The notes beneath the pieces are model-generated. The model was not told the origin of the DNA, ran no database searches, and saw only the letters and a list, made by a program, of their open reading frames with translations. From Macquaria australasica (lineage: Eukaryota; Chordata; Actinopteri; Centrarchiformes; Percichthyidae), in the NCBI GenBank assembly GCA_005408345.1, contig SEMN01000017.1, forward strand, positions 1,612,001 through 1,676,000: DNA of 64,000 bases, read 5' to 3'. This document shows, in pieces, positions 23,789 to 64,000 of the stretch (position 1 is its first letter; every line of letters starts with the position of its first letter). The position numbers and the translations under genes were made by a program.

Positions 23789-24460
23789 TTTGCCACCTAA
23801 CCCTCCCCCCGTCCCCGTCTTTGCCACAAGCTCAACATCATGAGTCGTTCACCTCTGACCCTGGACTCAGGAACACCTGTGTGGATAATCGCTTGTGTTT
23901 TGTATGATTTTGTTTTTAAAAATAATTTAGTTTGTTCATATGCTGCCTGTCTAGGATTTATTGTGAAAATCAGACAAACATCTACAAAGTTAACTGTGTC
24001 ACTATGATGAATGGGGTTTAAGTTTCTTCGTTTATATCATAACAGTCGGCCCGTTGCCTTGTCTTTAGATTGTTGGTGTTTTGTGAAAACCTTGCATCTT
24101 TAAAAAGTATTTTTTTCTGGAATTGACTAAAGCTTGATCCTGCTACCTATTGTCCATGCCTTTTCTCTCACTTTAGACAGAGTCTGGCGTGGTCTAAGGG
24201 TCAGTAAATATCAGCATGTAGGTCAAAGTCAAGTTTTTGATCACAATGAGAAAAACACATCGTGAGAAACACAAAACTTGTCCAAGGTTTCTGCAGAATA
24301 CTGACAAGGTAAAATTAGGGTGATGTGCGTTTGGTGGAACAACCTTACAGTTTTGGGTGAATAATGTCTTTTGTCCATATGCCTCTTTTTTGTGTAGTGA
24401 GCTCATCATAGGCAAAGGCCAGTCACTTCTCGCCTGTGCTTATTTGTGAGTGTCAACTCA

Positions 24461-24466
24461 AATAAA
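24461..24466 (+). terminator. actl6a: actl6a poly(A) signal AATAAA
   Basis: Canonical AATAAA 673 nt after the actl6a stop codon, followed by a T/GT-rich stretch (tgtatttaatttt). It lies before the convergent 3' end of mrpl47. Confidence 0.6.
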
Positions 24467-24783
24467 TCTGTATTTAATTTTCACTTTGCTTGTCATTGGC
24501 TACATATGGTCTCTTAAAAATAGTCCTTTTTTGTTAAATTTCTTAAATGAGTTTGTGATAAAAGTAAAATATCCCACCTTTTACATGTTAAAGGGTTTCT
24601 TGTATTAATTGCTTATAAGACCGACATGGTTGTTTGATATGAAGCAGGTTTACATTTAGGTAACAGTATCAGGTTACTATAAAGTTGTATAAACACATTC
24701 TCCAGTTCTCCGCAGTCTCATGAAATTAAAACCTTAAATATTTGTCTTGCAGACTAGTAAACAAAACTCAATACATGGTGTGT

Positions 24784-24789
24784 TTTAAT
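24784..24789 (-). terminator. mrpl47: candidate mrpl47 poly(A) signal ATTAAA
   Basis: TTTAAT on the plus strand (ATTAAA on the minus strand), about 264 nt after the mrpl47 stop. It is the nearest common signal variant seen; no AATAAA is closer. Confidence 0.3.
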
Positions 24790-25052
24790 ATTAAGTATAA
24801 AAACAGTGACCGAAACATTTCATGTAGCATAATTTATCTCATAGGATCAAATAACAGCTGGACAAATACACTCATACTCCTACATAGAACGGTTTCAGAC
24901 CACCTTCAGTTATTTTATATGAGCTGATTCAGACTCTTGAGTATCCATATTAACTTTATCTGCTGATAAAATGTGGAGAAGGCCTTGTGACTGGACAGAT
25001 TTCAGGCTCACAGCTGACAAACTCCCGAATTGTAAAATGTGTGCTTGAAATT

Positions 25053-27865
25053 TCATGATGCAGGAACTTTCATTTGAGGAAACGTCTCCTTGAGTTTGGC
25101 CTGAGTATCCAACTCTAAGCTGGCTTTCCTGGCCTTCTCTCGAAGATGTTTCTCTATGCGCAGCCTGCAAGACAGAAAAGTACGAAGAAAAAAAAACATT
25201 TAGATTTTTGTAAGAGAACAGGAATTTTGCATAACATAACTTTGGGTTAAAATCTCCACACACTATAACATCTACTAAAACATCTTTTACACTATATAAC
25301 AAAAGGGCACAATATTGCATGTGTGCCGTATCTTACCTGATGTGAGGTTGGACAAACTTGGGTGTGTAGAACCTCTTTCGCTTGTACCTTTTATTCATGT
25401 ACCAAGGAATAGCATACTCTTTAAATCGATACCTGAGGGAGAGAAAACAAGTGTACATGAGTGACGCCACTTCCCACATTTCATTTTCCAAAGCGTGGCC
25501 CTTTAGAAACGTACTACAACCAGATTACAGACCACCTGCAGGAAGTCTAAAATCAGCTTTGCCTACACTTAAAAAATTCTGTTGAAAATCTGTTGAAATC
25601 GAGACCTTTGTGACTATAAACCTGACATGGATCCAAAATTGAGCTAAAAGTATTTTCTGGTTTAATTTTTGAACATTAATTTGACTCAAATTTGTGTAAA
25701 CAAGACACAGTACACCTGTCAGGACCCACTCAGACCTTCAAAATGATCTGGTTCCCCAATCCCTGAGGGATTTTAACGGTTGAGTTAAAAGGTACCCTGT
25801 GGAGTTTTTTTTGTAAACAAACAAAAGTTATGTTTAGATTCAGTGTTACTCACCAAAATGCATTGTGTGTATCCTTGAGTTCTAACAAATGTGTTGAATA
25901 CATTTCTTTCCTCAAATAACATTTGCAAAGCCAATATTTTAAGTATTCTAAATCCAGCATTGTTTACATCCATGTTTACTAGCTTGCGGTCTTCTTCTTC
26001 CTTGGTGCACTGCAGCATATTGTATGTGTAGCGTATGTGTGACATAATGTATACGAAGACTCTGCCCTCACCAGTAGACGTATCCAAATATGTTCCTCCT
26101 CCAGGCTCCTGGTCTGGCTTTCTCCTGTCCTGTCTGCAGCAGACGCAGTGCAGTCTCTCTCTCCTTCACCACCGTCTCCAGTCTGATCATCGACCGGTCA
26201 ACCTGGGAGGAAGAAGACGGCAAGATTTACCTTAGCCAGGGCTCTTACTTTAACACAAACAACACCCACAATACTGCAAGTAGATACCAGCTCTGCCAAA
26301 GGCCGAGACAAAGTCGACCCGTCATCTTAGGCATCATACCAACCTTCTTTAATCTTTCTGGACTCGGCATCTGAACCTTTTGCCTTCTTGCTTCCTGCTC
26401 AAGTGTGCGCAGCATGTTCTTTTCCTTCAACAGCACATACCTGAGACAGAATGAGAGCGTTACACACAGCTGAGAAATGTTTAAACAACGAAGCACCAGT
26501 GTAATTTCAACAGTGCTCACCAGAGTTTGTGTAAATCTTCATTGCTCTTCGTTCTCAGTTGTTTGGCAGTCCATGGTGCAGCTATAAAATTATGACAAAC
26601 AACAAGTGTGAAATGCTGCCATCATGCCTGGTCGGTACATTTTCACTACAATGGTGCTACAGCAACATAATACATGTAATAGTTCAGTGTTTTACCCGAC
26701 TTCACTTTGGCCTCTCCCCAGTTCTCAGGGAGGTCAAAGAAGTCTTCCAGCCCTCTTCTGCTGATGGTTGTGTGCAGTGCTCGACACTGACCCACAGAGC
26801 TGGTGGGACTGTACCAAGAGAGGGCAGCGAGTGGAGACTTTTCCCTGGTGGGTGCAAAATAAATTCAAAATGAGACTTAAACAGATAACTCATTTAAATT
26901 ACAATTTGCATGCTATTTCCTTAAGATTGCACCTCTTAGTCTGAATTTGAACAAGTTTCTCCTTTAGGGAGCAGCAGCAGAGACGCTCGTTTTCAAAAAC
27001 AAGTGCATTATAAATTCTCTTCAATTGTCTCCTCCTTTCTTTTCTGACCCAGAAACTGATTTTAGTGCTTGTTGGTTGGTTGGTTTGTTTATTTATTTAT
27101 TTATTTGCACAACACCAAATAGAAATTAAAACATGATATTTTTATATTGTCAGAAAACTGAAGACACATTAAAACACAGGGAAAGGATCATGAAGCAACA
27201 ACAGATAAAAGCCACGAGGCTTATTGTGCGACTCCTTTTAAAGAGTAATCGTCACATGTAAGAAAATCTAAATTGGGCATTTGAAATTTTGGAAAATTAG
27301 GCTGAAGCCGGTACTGCCAACTTACCAGCCATTTCAATACTAATAAATGAAGCAGCTTCGAGCTAATGTATTTTAAGTATACTGTTGGTCTGTCAGATTA
27401 GTGTTCCAGTTGTAGCCTGTGATGGCTCCCTGTCTTTAAATACAGTAAATACAACCGAATACAGCATTTACATTTATTGGTAACACCACGAAGACCACAC
27501 AACATAATTTAACACTTATTCACTGTCAAAAATTATAACCATGACTCTCTAATCCAACGTCAACGGACTAACTCGACAAATGTCTGCAGGTGGCATCATG
27601 AAGACTTGATGCTGCTATTTCATTCACAAATAACGACTCGTCTACGCGACCGGAGCCAGTGTTTGCCGTGGACACGCCGGCTTCAACGCGGCTCATTATG
27701 TCCTGTTTCACACGCTGCAACAGCTTCTCACCCGTGAAGACGAGCCTGGTGTTTGGTCAAATTAGCAGCACAGTGCTGAGCGTTTATCGCTGAAGAAATC
27801 CTAAAGACGTTTTGAAACTGCCTGCAAAGAGTCAAAACGCGTCCTGCTGATGAGGACGCCGCCAT
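25053..27865 (-). CDS. mrpl47: mitochondrial large ribosomal subunit protein uL29m (MRPL47), 7 exons
   Basis: A mitoribosomal 39S protein, the bacterial L29 homologue with long extensions. Coding exons in transcript order: 27732-27865, 26696-26844, 26521-26581, 26344-26440, 26072-26202, 25337-25432, 25053-25164. They join in frame to 259 aa (human 250). Residues 1-45 form an Arg/Ser/Ala-rich mitochondrial targeting region starting MAASSSAGRVLTLCRQF. The L29 domain follows from ALHTTISRRGLEDFFDLPENW through TKSNEDLHKLWYVLLKEKNM to PSPERLKK. Then come the conserved KERETALRLLQTGQEKARPG and the C-terminal IPWYMNKRYKRKRFY. Exon 4 uses a weak donor (aag|gttggt), but phase and protein alignment support it. 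The gene is tail-to-tail with actl6a and head-to-head with ndufb5. Confidence 0.95.
27071..27106. repeat. (TTGG)n/(TTTA)n simple repeat in mrpl47 intron 1
   Basis: Tandem ttgg units pass into ttta units. Simple-sequence DNA. Confidence 0.85.
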
Positions 27866-28135
27866 CTCTGCCGTGGTCCTTCCCACATTACCCGTCATGC
27901 ATTTTTCTACACCAAATATATATATATATTTGTATTTTTTTTTTTTATTGTTTGACTTTTTCGAGTTATTAATACATATTTATGTTGTAACTTTATATAG
28001 TGTGCCTACACAATAATATCCCTAAACGAGAATCAAAACCAGCGGATCTGCCCTTATTAAAAATGGCGGTTTCCGCTTCGCGCCGTCGTCGACGAATCAG
28101 AGACCGTCTTGTGAAGCCGTCGTCCCACAGCAGCG
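27866..28135. promoter_or_regulatory. divergent promoter, mrpl47 (-) / ndufb5 (+)
   Basis: Only 270 bp separate the two start codons. The ndufb5 side is CpG-rich (cgcgccgtcgtcgacg). YY1-type ATGGCGG words occur at 28063 on the plus strand and over both start codons: AGATGGCGGC on the minus strand at the mrpl47 ATG, and ATGGCGGCG at the ndufb5 ATG. A TTCCCACATTACCCGTCATGC stretch near 27889 faintly resembles a ZNF143-type site. The AT-rich centre (27916-28010, including an AT repeat) separates the two sides. Confidence 0.6.
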
Positions 28136-31100
28136 ATGGCGGCGATGAGTGTCCTCAGGTCTGCCGCCGCGTTTGCAGCCAGACTGAGTCCTCTGAAATG
28201 TGGAAACAACGCCGCAAGTTTACTCACTCGAGCAGTCCCGCGGACAGACAAAGGTAAGAGACACCCCTGGTGGTTTAAAGAGTGAGAGGTGTGACCCTGA
28301 AGGTGGCCGTCGCTTGTGACCTTGCGCCGGGGCTTGTTGGCCTGCTAACGTTAGCCAGCTGGTCGCGTTTGTCCCGCTGTCAACAACAAGTAACACAGCA
28401 GGTTAGTGCTTTAAAAGCTGCAGGTAGCTGCTCGCTCTTCTTTGGCAGCTAATGACACAAATTTTCTCTTATTTTCATTGGAGCAAATTGTGTTTTGTAG
28501 CCGGCGTGATGGTTGTTTTTATAATATTTTATAATATCCCGCATAATAATGTCACAATTCTCATATAAAATGTTGTGGTTTACAGTTTTCCTGTCGAAAT
28601 TAATATTTGCGCACTATTTTACCGACTTCTGTAATAACCAGAGAGCTTAAATACTAGAGAAATATGTATTTGTAATTTGTAGGATTTTATTTTAGGAAAC
28701 CACCATAAAACCCATTTGACTCAGTGGGATTCACATTAGACATTTTGCCACACGATTTTTATAAACCCTGGTAAATATCACAAGATACTGATATCAAAAT
28801 AAAGATGTGATAATGATTATTATAGTGATTCTTGTTCATACTACTCACCCCTGATTTATTTAAGACACATCTGAGGAATGATCATTACTAATGTGGATAT
28901 AATGAGGCACTGGCTGTTCAGTTTACTCAGATACTACAGTCCAATAAGTTCAGAACATCTCAACCTTTTAAAATCAAGAAACATTGAATCCATATGACAT
29001 CACAAGAACCAAAACCCAGTCTGTCTAGTCTTATATTATGATTTCGATACTATGTTACTAAAGCACCCAACTTTAATCTGGAAATGCATGGTCACAACAG
29101 TAGCACCTGCCTTGTTTTGCAGTGGCCGTTCGTTGGGGTCACGGAAAGAAAATGTTTGTCTTCAAACCCTCTGACTACTACGACAGAAGATTTCTGCACT
29201 TGTTGGTGAGTACTGTGACGCCATCTCATTTAGTTAGTAGATGATAAGATTGATGCCAGCAGCAGTCAGTCTTCATAAACAGACGTGTGTCTATAGCCAA
29301 GACACTAAAGTGGAGCCCTGCTGTACATGCTCACTCTTTCGAAGTTTGGACAAGGATACTAAAAGCCTGTAATATAATGTTACTCAAGTCACTCACCAAC
29401 AGTCTTTAAAGTTATATTCCTCAGGGTATTACTGTTCAACACTGTGGGAATTTACTTATTGAATCCACCTAATAAATAACATGCACATTATCGCCCTTAT
29501 TTGAGAGCATATTTGCGTATGCTCATGTCATATTTACATTTCACAAATGAAGATGCACTAATCCCGAAGGACTTGCATTTAGTTCAGCAATAGAATAAGC
29601 TTACACACTTGGATTGCTAACATTACATGGAGCCAGTAGTGAGTAATGCAAGTGCCAAACCCAAAGTGGACAGAATCTTTGGTCTAACAATTACTCCTGT
29701 GCTTGAAGGCCATGCATAAAATGTCAACTACTTTCGCCTAAAAGTAACAATTATTCCTGACATGTTGTGTTGGTTAGACCTCCAGTCTTGATCACTCCAC
29801 ATGCAGAACGACATTAGAATTTTCAGTATTTCATTTTGTCTTCTCATTTTTTTTCTCAGCAATATTATATCCTGCTGACCGGCATTCCTATGGCTGTCAT
29901 TGTCACATGTGTGAATGTCTTCGTCGGTAAGTAAGCCCATGTCTTCCAGTTTTTTGTGTGTTTTAGTGCTTTATGTGGATCATTTGATAGTATTTGGTCA
30001 TTTACAGATGTGGAAGTCACATATTACTTTGAGTTGAACTTGAGTGTGATTGTGTTGTGAAGGTGAGGCCGAGCTGGTTGAAACTCCTGAGGACTACGAG
30101 CCTGAGCACTGGGAGTACTACAAGGTATGTAGCTAGCATCTTATCTCATTAGTTCTTTTTGTGTCACTGATCTGAACCCTGGTTCAGGGAAGGGTGGGCT
30201 CAAGTGTGCATTCAGTTTGTAATTTGGCATCACAGTATGTGCATACCATAATCATCCTTGCCATCATGAAGCTTTTGCTGCAGTGCCAAACTTTTTAAAC
30301 AGCTGTGTTTTCCTCAGATTTATTAAGTGCTACTTGGACCTAAACAGAGTTCTATAATTATAGCTATTTCTTAGAGGAGCTTATGTACAGTTCTCCTTTC
30401 ATTCATAATATTTTAGAGAAATGTATAAGGATATAATCTAATATAGTCATAGTAATTGATGACTTAATTTAACTGAAAAATCAGTGGTGGTTTATTTGGA
30501 TCAAATACATTTACAGTCATCAAAAATACTTCTGTCGTGTGTGTCTTTTCCCTTGTCATTGCAGCACCCCATCACCAGGTGGATCGCACGGACCGTCTAT
30601 GATTCCCCAGTGAAGGACTATGAGAAGATGATGGCTGCAATCCAAATAGAGAAAGAGAAGGCAGACATGAGGTGAGTGTTAGTACCGCTGTGTTAATGTT
30701 GTAGCTTCTGTCACCAAATTCCAGTCATGTGGGAAGGACAGAAAGCAGTTAATACAGTGGCATAAAGACATTTTTTAACATTTTGTCCTTAAACTTCACC
30801 AGCGACAGAAATAAACAGTCTCTGAAACAAATTTTTAGCATCTAGAAAGTCTTGAAAGTTTGGAAAATGCTGAATTTTAGCCGTTTTCAAGGTTAGGAAT
30901 ATGCTTGAATTTGAACATAGGCCTACTCCTTGAAAAATGCTTTATTTATTTATTTTTTTAACATAATCTGGTGTTTCATCATCTACACAATCACTCATGT
31001 AAACCAAAAATCTTTTCATATTAGAAATGAATCGATTGCGTCGTCATATTTGTTTGTTGTCTCCTGGCATTTATATCAACAATTTAGATGTGGCGATAAA

Positions 31101-32624
31101 GGCTTTGTGAGTCTGGAAATTTTTGGTTTAAGTACCTTTACAAGTGCTTGAATTTTATTCTTAAAAAGCTGTACGAACCCTGAAAAAGGATCTTCATATT
31201 ACATTTGGTAGCAAAAACATCATGTCAAGTTACACATCAACAGCCACCCAACCATGTAGTGGATATTTTTGGACTACAGATAGTAGTTTGCTACTTCACG
31301 TAGCACAAGTCAGTGGTGTCATTGCTTTAAGTCTGAATGCATTGTATGAGATCAATCTAATAATTCTGTGATATGTCTTCTGACAGTTGATTAATTTGAA
31401 GGTTTGAGTTTTTTAACTAACAGGTTCCCGTTAGTTAAACATATATGAGCCAGATTCCTGTCCATGTTTGATTGAATCAGCTAACATCTGTGCCATCGTT
31501 CTCTAAATGGATTATCATTGTAACAAGCGTCCAGTTGCACCGAAGCATCCATGCCGCGGTGTGATAGTTTGGTCCCAACACAACAGTTTTCATGTTGTTG
31601 AAAGGATTGTTGTTTGTCTGCAGATCCTTCACAAATCTACTTTGCACTTAACTGAAGGGTTGAGGAGGAAGTTTTATCTGTGGCATTTAGAGGGGCTGCC
31701 ATAGCCATTTGTTCAGTCATAAAACTGCGACTATATTATACCAGTGTTCATCTGTTAAACACCAAACATACATTTGTATGCTTTATTAGGACAGAATATA
31801 AATGTGTGATTAAGAGGGAATGTTTCGTATCACACACCTGCTGCATAACACCAGATGCAACTGACTGTGGTTAAAGGCGCCATAATATAAAGAGTTTCAC
31901 ACAGGGCAATGAGATGTCGGACCATGTAGAACCTGAAAAAGGAGGCCCGGCCTCTTGATGCATCACCTGGGGAAATTCAGCTCTCCACAACTCCCACAAT
32001 GACGAAACAAAATCTCACAGTAATCAGGACCTGTTTTTTGTTTGTTTCAATTCAGCCAGTAATCGTAGCAACATCTGTTTCTTCATGTTGGGACCATGAC
32101 GGTGCAGTGCACAATCTCTGTTGCTGTTATTTCTGCGTGAAGCATCACAGTTAAAGGAAACCCTCAATCCCTGTCTATAGACACCTGAACACAAAGCAGG
32201 ATTGGCATAACTATGGGTGCCAGTGACATACACAACACAGTCACACTTTTAGATTCCAGGCAGGTTTCTGTGTGGGACTAAGTCCAGTTTAATCACACAA
32301 GGATGTTAATGAGATTCAGTGTACAAGCAAAGAGAAAGGTTTGGTTTTTCTGAAGAAAGACGTGTCAGGATCTTTCCTTTCTCCTGGCTTTGTGAAAAGT
32401 GAGAAAAGGGTGTTGCAGCACTATTCTGGGATTCACAACTTGCTCTCGTTTTCCATTTCTGAAGCGTGATTTTATTAATCAAATGCCTGTTTGTCGTCAA
32501 CAGACTGACACAGCTGGAGGTGCGTCGACAGATGAGGCAGAAGGGAGACGGCCCGTGGTTCCAGGTGGACACTCTCAACAAGGAGCTAATTGACTACAGC
32601 CACAAGGCATCACCTGACAATTAA
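28136..32624 (+). CDS. ndufb5: NADH dehydrogenase 1 beta subcomplex subunit 5 (SGDH), 6 exons
   Basis: An accessory subunit of respiratory complex I, in the inner-membrane arm. Coding exons: 28136-28253, 29123-29205, 29860-29926, 30063-30124, 30565-30671, 32504-32624; they join in frame to 185 aa (human 189). Residues 1-40 are a basic, Ala-rich mitochondrial presequence (MAAMSVLRSAAAFAARL). KKMFVFKPSDYYDRRFLHLL leads into one hydrophobic membrane helix (YYILLTGIPMAVIVTCVNVF). The conserved PEHWEYYKHPITRWIARTVYDSP and a charged C-terminus ending HKASPDN follow. The ATG was chosen by protein match; ATGs at 28000 and 28063 open other frames. Last intron about 1.8 kb. Shares a divergent promoter with mrpl47. 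Confidence 0.95.
30843..31185 (+). repeat. dispersed repeat in ndufb5 intron 5
   Basis: It contains 'agaaagtcttgaaag', 'atttagatgtggcgataaag', 'gagtctggaaattttt' and 'gctgtacgaaccctg', phrases I recognise from a common interspersed fish repeat whose terminus reads CAGGGTTCGTAC in reverse. The boundaries are approximate and the family name uncertain. Confidence 0.4.
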
Positions 32625-32697
32625 TCCAGACGTGTCTGCCATCAGTACATCATGCCGATCAGTCTCACTCTTTGTACATTTTTTCCCTGCTTGCCTA

Positions 32698-32703
32698 ATT
32701 AAA
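32698..32703 (+). terminator. ndufb5: ndufb5 poly(A) signal ATTAAA
   Basis: ATTAAA 74 nt after the ndufb5 stop, followed by a T/GT-rich stretch (tattttgtcctctagtgtctg). It would give a short 3' UTR, usual for nuclear genes of complex I. Confidence 0.55.
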
Positions 32704-32825
32704 ATATCTATATGGACTGATATTTTGTCCTCTAGTGTCTGTATTGGCGTCATGCTGCAAAAATGTTTTTACCTTGAGTGGGTACAATTACTTCAATCTT
32801 TGTGGATTAGATTACATTCCCTGGG

Positions 32826-33030
32826 AAGCTAAGGTCTTTCTGTGTAGAGTCTGCATGTTCTCCCTGTGTGTGCCTACTGTAACCCGTAGCTGTGAATACA
32901 AGTGCGAGTGCTTGTCTATCTACCGCCATAGGCTGGGTACCTGTCCAGGTGGTACCCCGCCTCTCACCCAGTATGTACAGGGATAGTCGGGACCCAGCAA
33001 AGGACAACAAGGTGCAGATAATGGATGGGT
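32826..33030 (+). repeat. teleost SINE/LINE-like retroposed repeat, internally deleted
   Basis: It shows 'agtctgcatgttctccctg', 'ctgtgaatacaagtgcgag', 'cataggctgggtacctgtcc', 'aggtggtaccccgcctctc' and the tail 'gcagataatggatggg'. These are ordered landmarks of one of the commonest fish retroposed repeats. The segment normally following 'tctgcgtgggtt' is missing. Confidence 0.6.
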
Positions 33031-33281
33031 TCCATTACTCTCCAAGGACTGAAACGTCAATTTGAGTTCGAAATGGCTCAGCTGGTCATACACATGTATA
33101 CGCACATACACTTTTGCACCTATATGTCAATGCATACACAGTAATGTACAATACACAGACACATAGACTCACATATGCACATGGATACAGTCCGTTTTAT
33201 TTGTTCTGTTGTTTATTTGTCCTGAATCTGATTTATCTATTTATTTGTAAGAGCCTAAGCACGGATGGTAGCTGCAAATGA

Positions 33282-33380
33282 ATGGACTGCGTTTATATAG
33301 CTCTTATATCCAAAGTGCGTTTACAAATTCAAATAGTGCATTTAGCTTCAGCAGGGTGCCCTACATGCATTACCTCTGTT
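33282..33380 (+). repeat. dispersed fish repeat fragment
   Basis: 'gactgcgtttatatagctct' and 'caaagtgcgtttaca' resemble the widespread 'gactgcatttatatagcgc...caaagcgctttaca' repeat of fish. A similar 'ataaagggctttgcaatcaa' piece occurs near 36820 in usp13 intron 2. Short and diverged. Confidence 0.4.
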
Positions 33381-34247
33381 GCACACAAATTGAGATGTAG
33401 CCTTTAATCAACTGTTTTCCTCATAATGAACAGATCACACTTGTTTACTCTCATCCACAAGGGAGCTGACAGGCAACACATTAATGTCAACAAGGACACA
33501 CTGCATGGGAAACTTTGTTGTGTGTGTGTGTGGATGCCATTGTGGCAAATCAATAGCTTGTCTATATTTTTTTTTGCAATTAACGAGAGCGTCCACCTGG
33601 TGGCAGAGCTGTGCAGATAGACAAAGGGGCTGGTTGTAGAAATCACATATTGGATAATTACGAGAAGATGCAAAATGCTGCTGAAAAATAAAATTGAATG
33701 TACAGTAACTCCCTATTTTTATTGATTTAATTTACATATTTTTTTTTTTACAATTTTAACAACACAATCTCCTGAAGATGAATACCGAGTGAAGGAGACT
33801 GTTGTTGGGCTTGTAGGAGAGCGCAATCAGCAGCTATTAAAAATCAAAGTGCACCTCATAGTCGTGCTTTTCCTGTACTCCGGAGGGGGAATCATGCTGT
33901 AGTAAGTGTGGGTGGCTTCATGAATCACCCACAGAGGTGGGAGGGGCCCTTCTGGTAAAACATCCCCGTGTGCAGAGAGCGTCACCACAGTCAACACTAG
34001 CAGCGATGTAATTTCTGCGCAGGTCAAAGCTTTTTTTTTTTTTTTAAGAAACGAAAACCCCCAAAAAGAACAACAGTAACCTTTGCTTTGCCGCCTGTGT
34101 AGCCTAGCGGACAGCCTCTTTTCAGCGTCACATCCCGCTGGCCGGAGGAATGTAGAGACGGAGTGCTTTAAAAATAGCATCCTCTCCTCTGACAGCGCTG
34201 CTCCGGTGGCTCCGCAGCACTGTGGTGCGAGAAGCAGGAATGCGAAG

Positions 34248-63757
<29,510 letters not shown>

Positions 63758-64000
63758 AGTTAGAGTTACCGCCCCCTCCACCATGCAACCTTTTAAAGAA
63801 CCGCAGTCCTTCACACTCGAAGACTGGCAGACAACTTTAATAACAGCCACAGCAGAAACGATGGAAATAACCTGTCAGACCAGCTGCTCGCCTTACTGTG
63901 ATGTCATTCAGGAGCAACCAGGAACACTGGTCAGAAAGGGAAAGCAATGTGCTTTTTGTGCATATGTGTTATGTTATGCTTTAAATGTATATTTCAGTGT
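63758..64000 (+). other. usp13: start of usp13 3' UTR
   Basis: Sequence after the TAG stop. No AATAAA or ATTAAA was seen before the window ends, so the transcript end lies outside. Confidence 0.7.

Larger units (their letters stand above)
32704..34247. other. intergenic ndufb5-usp13 plus usp13 promoter/5' UTR
   Basis: No coding gene seen. The left part holds a SINE/LINE-like repeat (32826-33030) and another fish repeat (33282-33380). From about 34080 the DNA becomes CpG-richer and is probably the usp13 promoter and 5' UTR. The usp13 frame stays open upstream to an ATG at 34083, but that extension has no recognisable similarity to USP13. Confidence 0.6.

Noticed and set aside
34083..34247. 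N-terminal extension of usp13 to an upstream ATG
   Set aside because: In frame, but the added residues (MLCRLCSLADSL...) do not resemble the human N-terminus, while ATG 34248 has good context and matches MAAxxxGELLVP.

Overview
This is a vertebrate nuclear genome window, almost certainly from a ray-finned fish and probably a percomorph. It has GT-AG introns, AT-rich intergenic DNA, CpG-rich promoters, a Tc1/mariner transposon, and many copies of the short hAT-like and SINE-like repeats typical of teleosts. The species cannot be named from the sequence alone. The gene order actl6a(+), mrpl47(-), ndufb5(+), usp13(+) matches the human 3q26.33 block ACTL6A-MRPL47-NDUFB5-USP13.

Layout. Positions 1-8.6 kb are intergenic and repeat-rich. 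They hold a candidate untranslated first exon (about 1.1-1.3 kb, minus; possibly gnb4, the leftward neighbour in human) and a candidate regulatory block with an RFX X-box and a CRE near 4.8 kb. At 9.0-10.6 kb a complete ALDH7A1 (antiquitin) protein of 542 aa is read from one uninterrupted minus-strand exon; the human gene has 18 exons and lies on another chromosome. Its ATG is 5 nt after a splice acceptor, and a good donor lies at 12.22 kb, inside the actl6a promoter. It therefore looks like an expressed retrogene sharing a divergent promoter with actl6a. actl6a (14 exons, 429 aa) runs from 12.48 to 23.79 kb and carries a 1,590-bp Tc1 element in intron 1. mrpl47 (7 exons, 259 aa, minus) and ndufb5 (6 exons, 185 aa, plus) are head to head across 270 bp. 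usp13 (21 coding exons, 859 aa) fills 34.25-63.76 kb, with its 3' UTR running to the window end.

All exon coordinates were worked out by hand from splice signals, reading phase and remembered human proteins. Every coding exon chain closes in frame: 429, 259, 185 and 859 aa. Three of the five genes encode mitochondrial proteins (Aldh7a1, mL47/uL29m, NDUFB5). actl6a encodes a nuclear actin-like chromatin-remodelling subunit and usp13 a deubiquitinase. They are housekeeping neighbours rather than one pathway; the structural link is two divergent promoters.

I found no previously undescribed multi-gene system. The most notable points are the intronless aldh7a1 in a foreign locus with a captured promoter, a nearly intact Tc1 copy with a single frameshift, a nested pair of hAT-like MITEs, an 861-bp hAT-type element with an 8-bp target duplication, and a (CA)49 tract beside the usp13 exon 12 donor.
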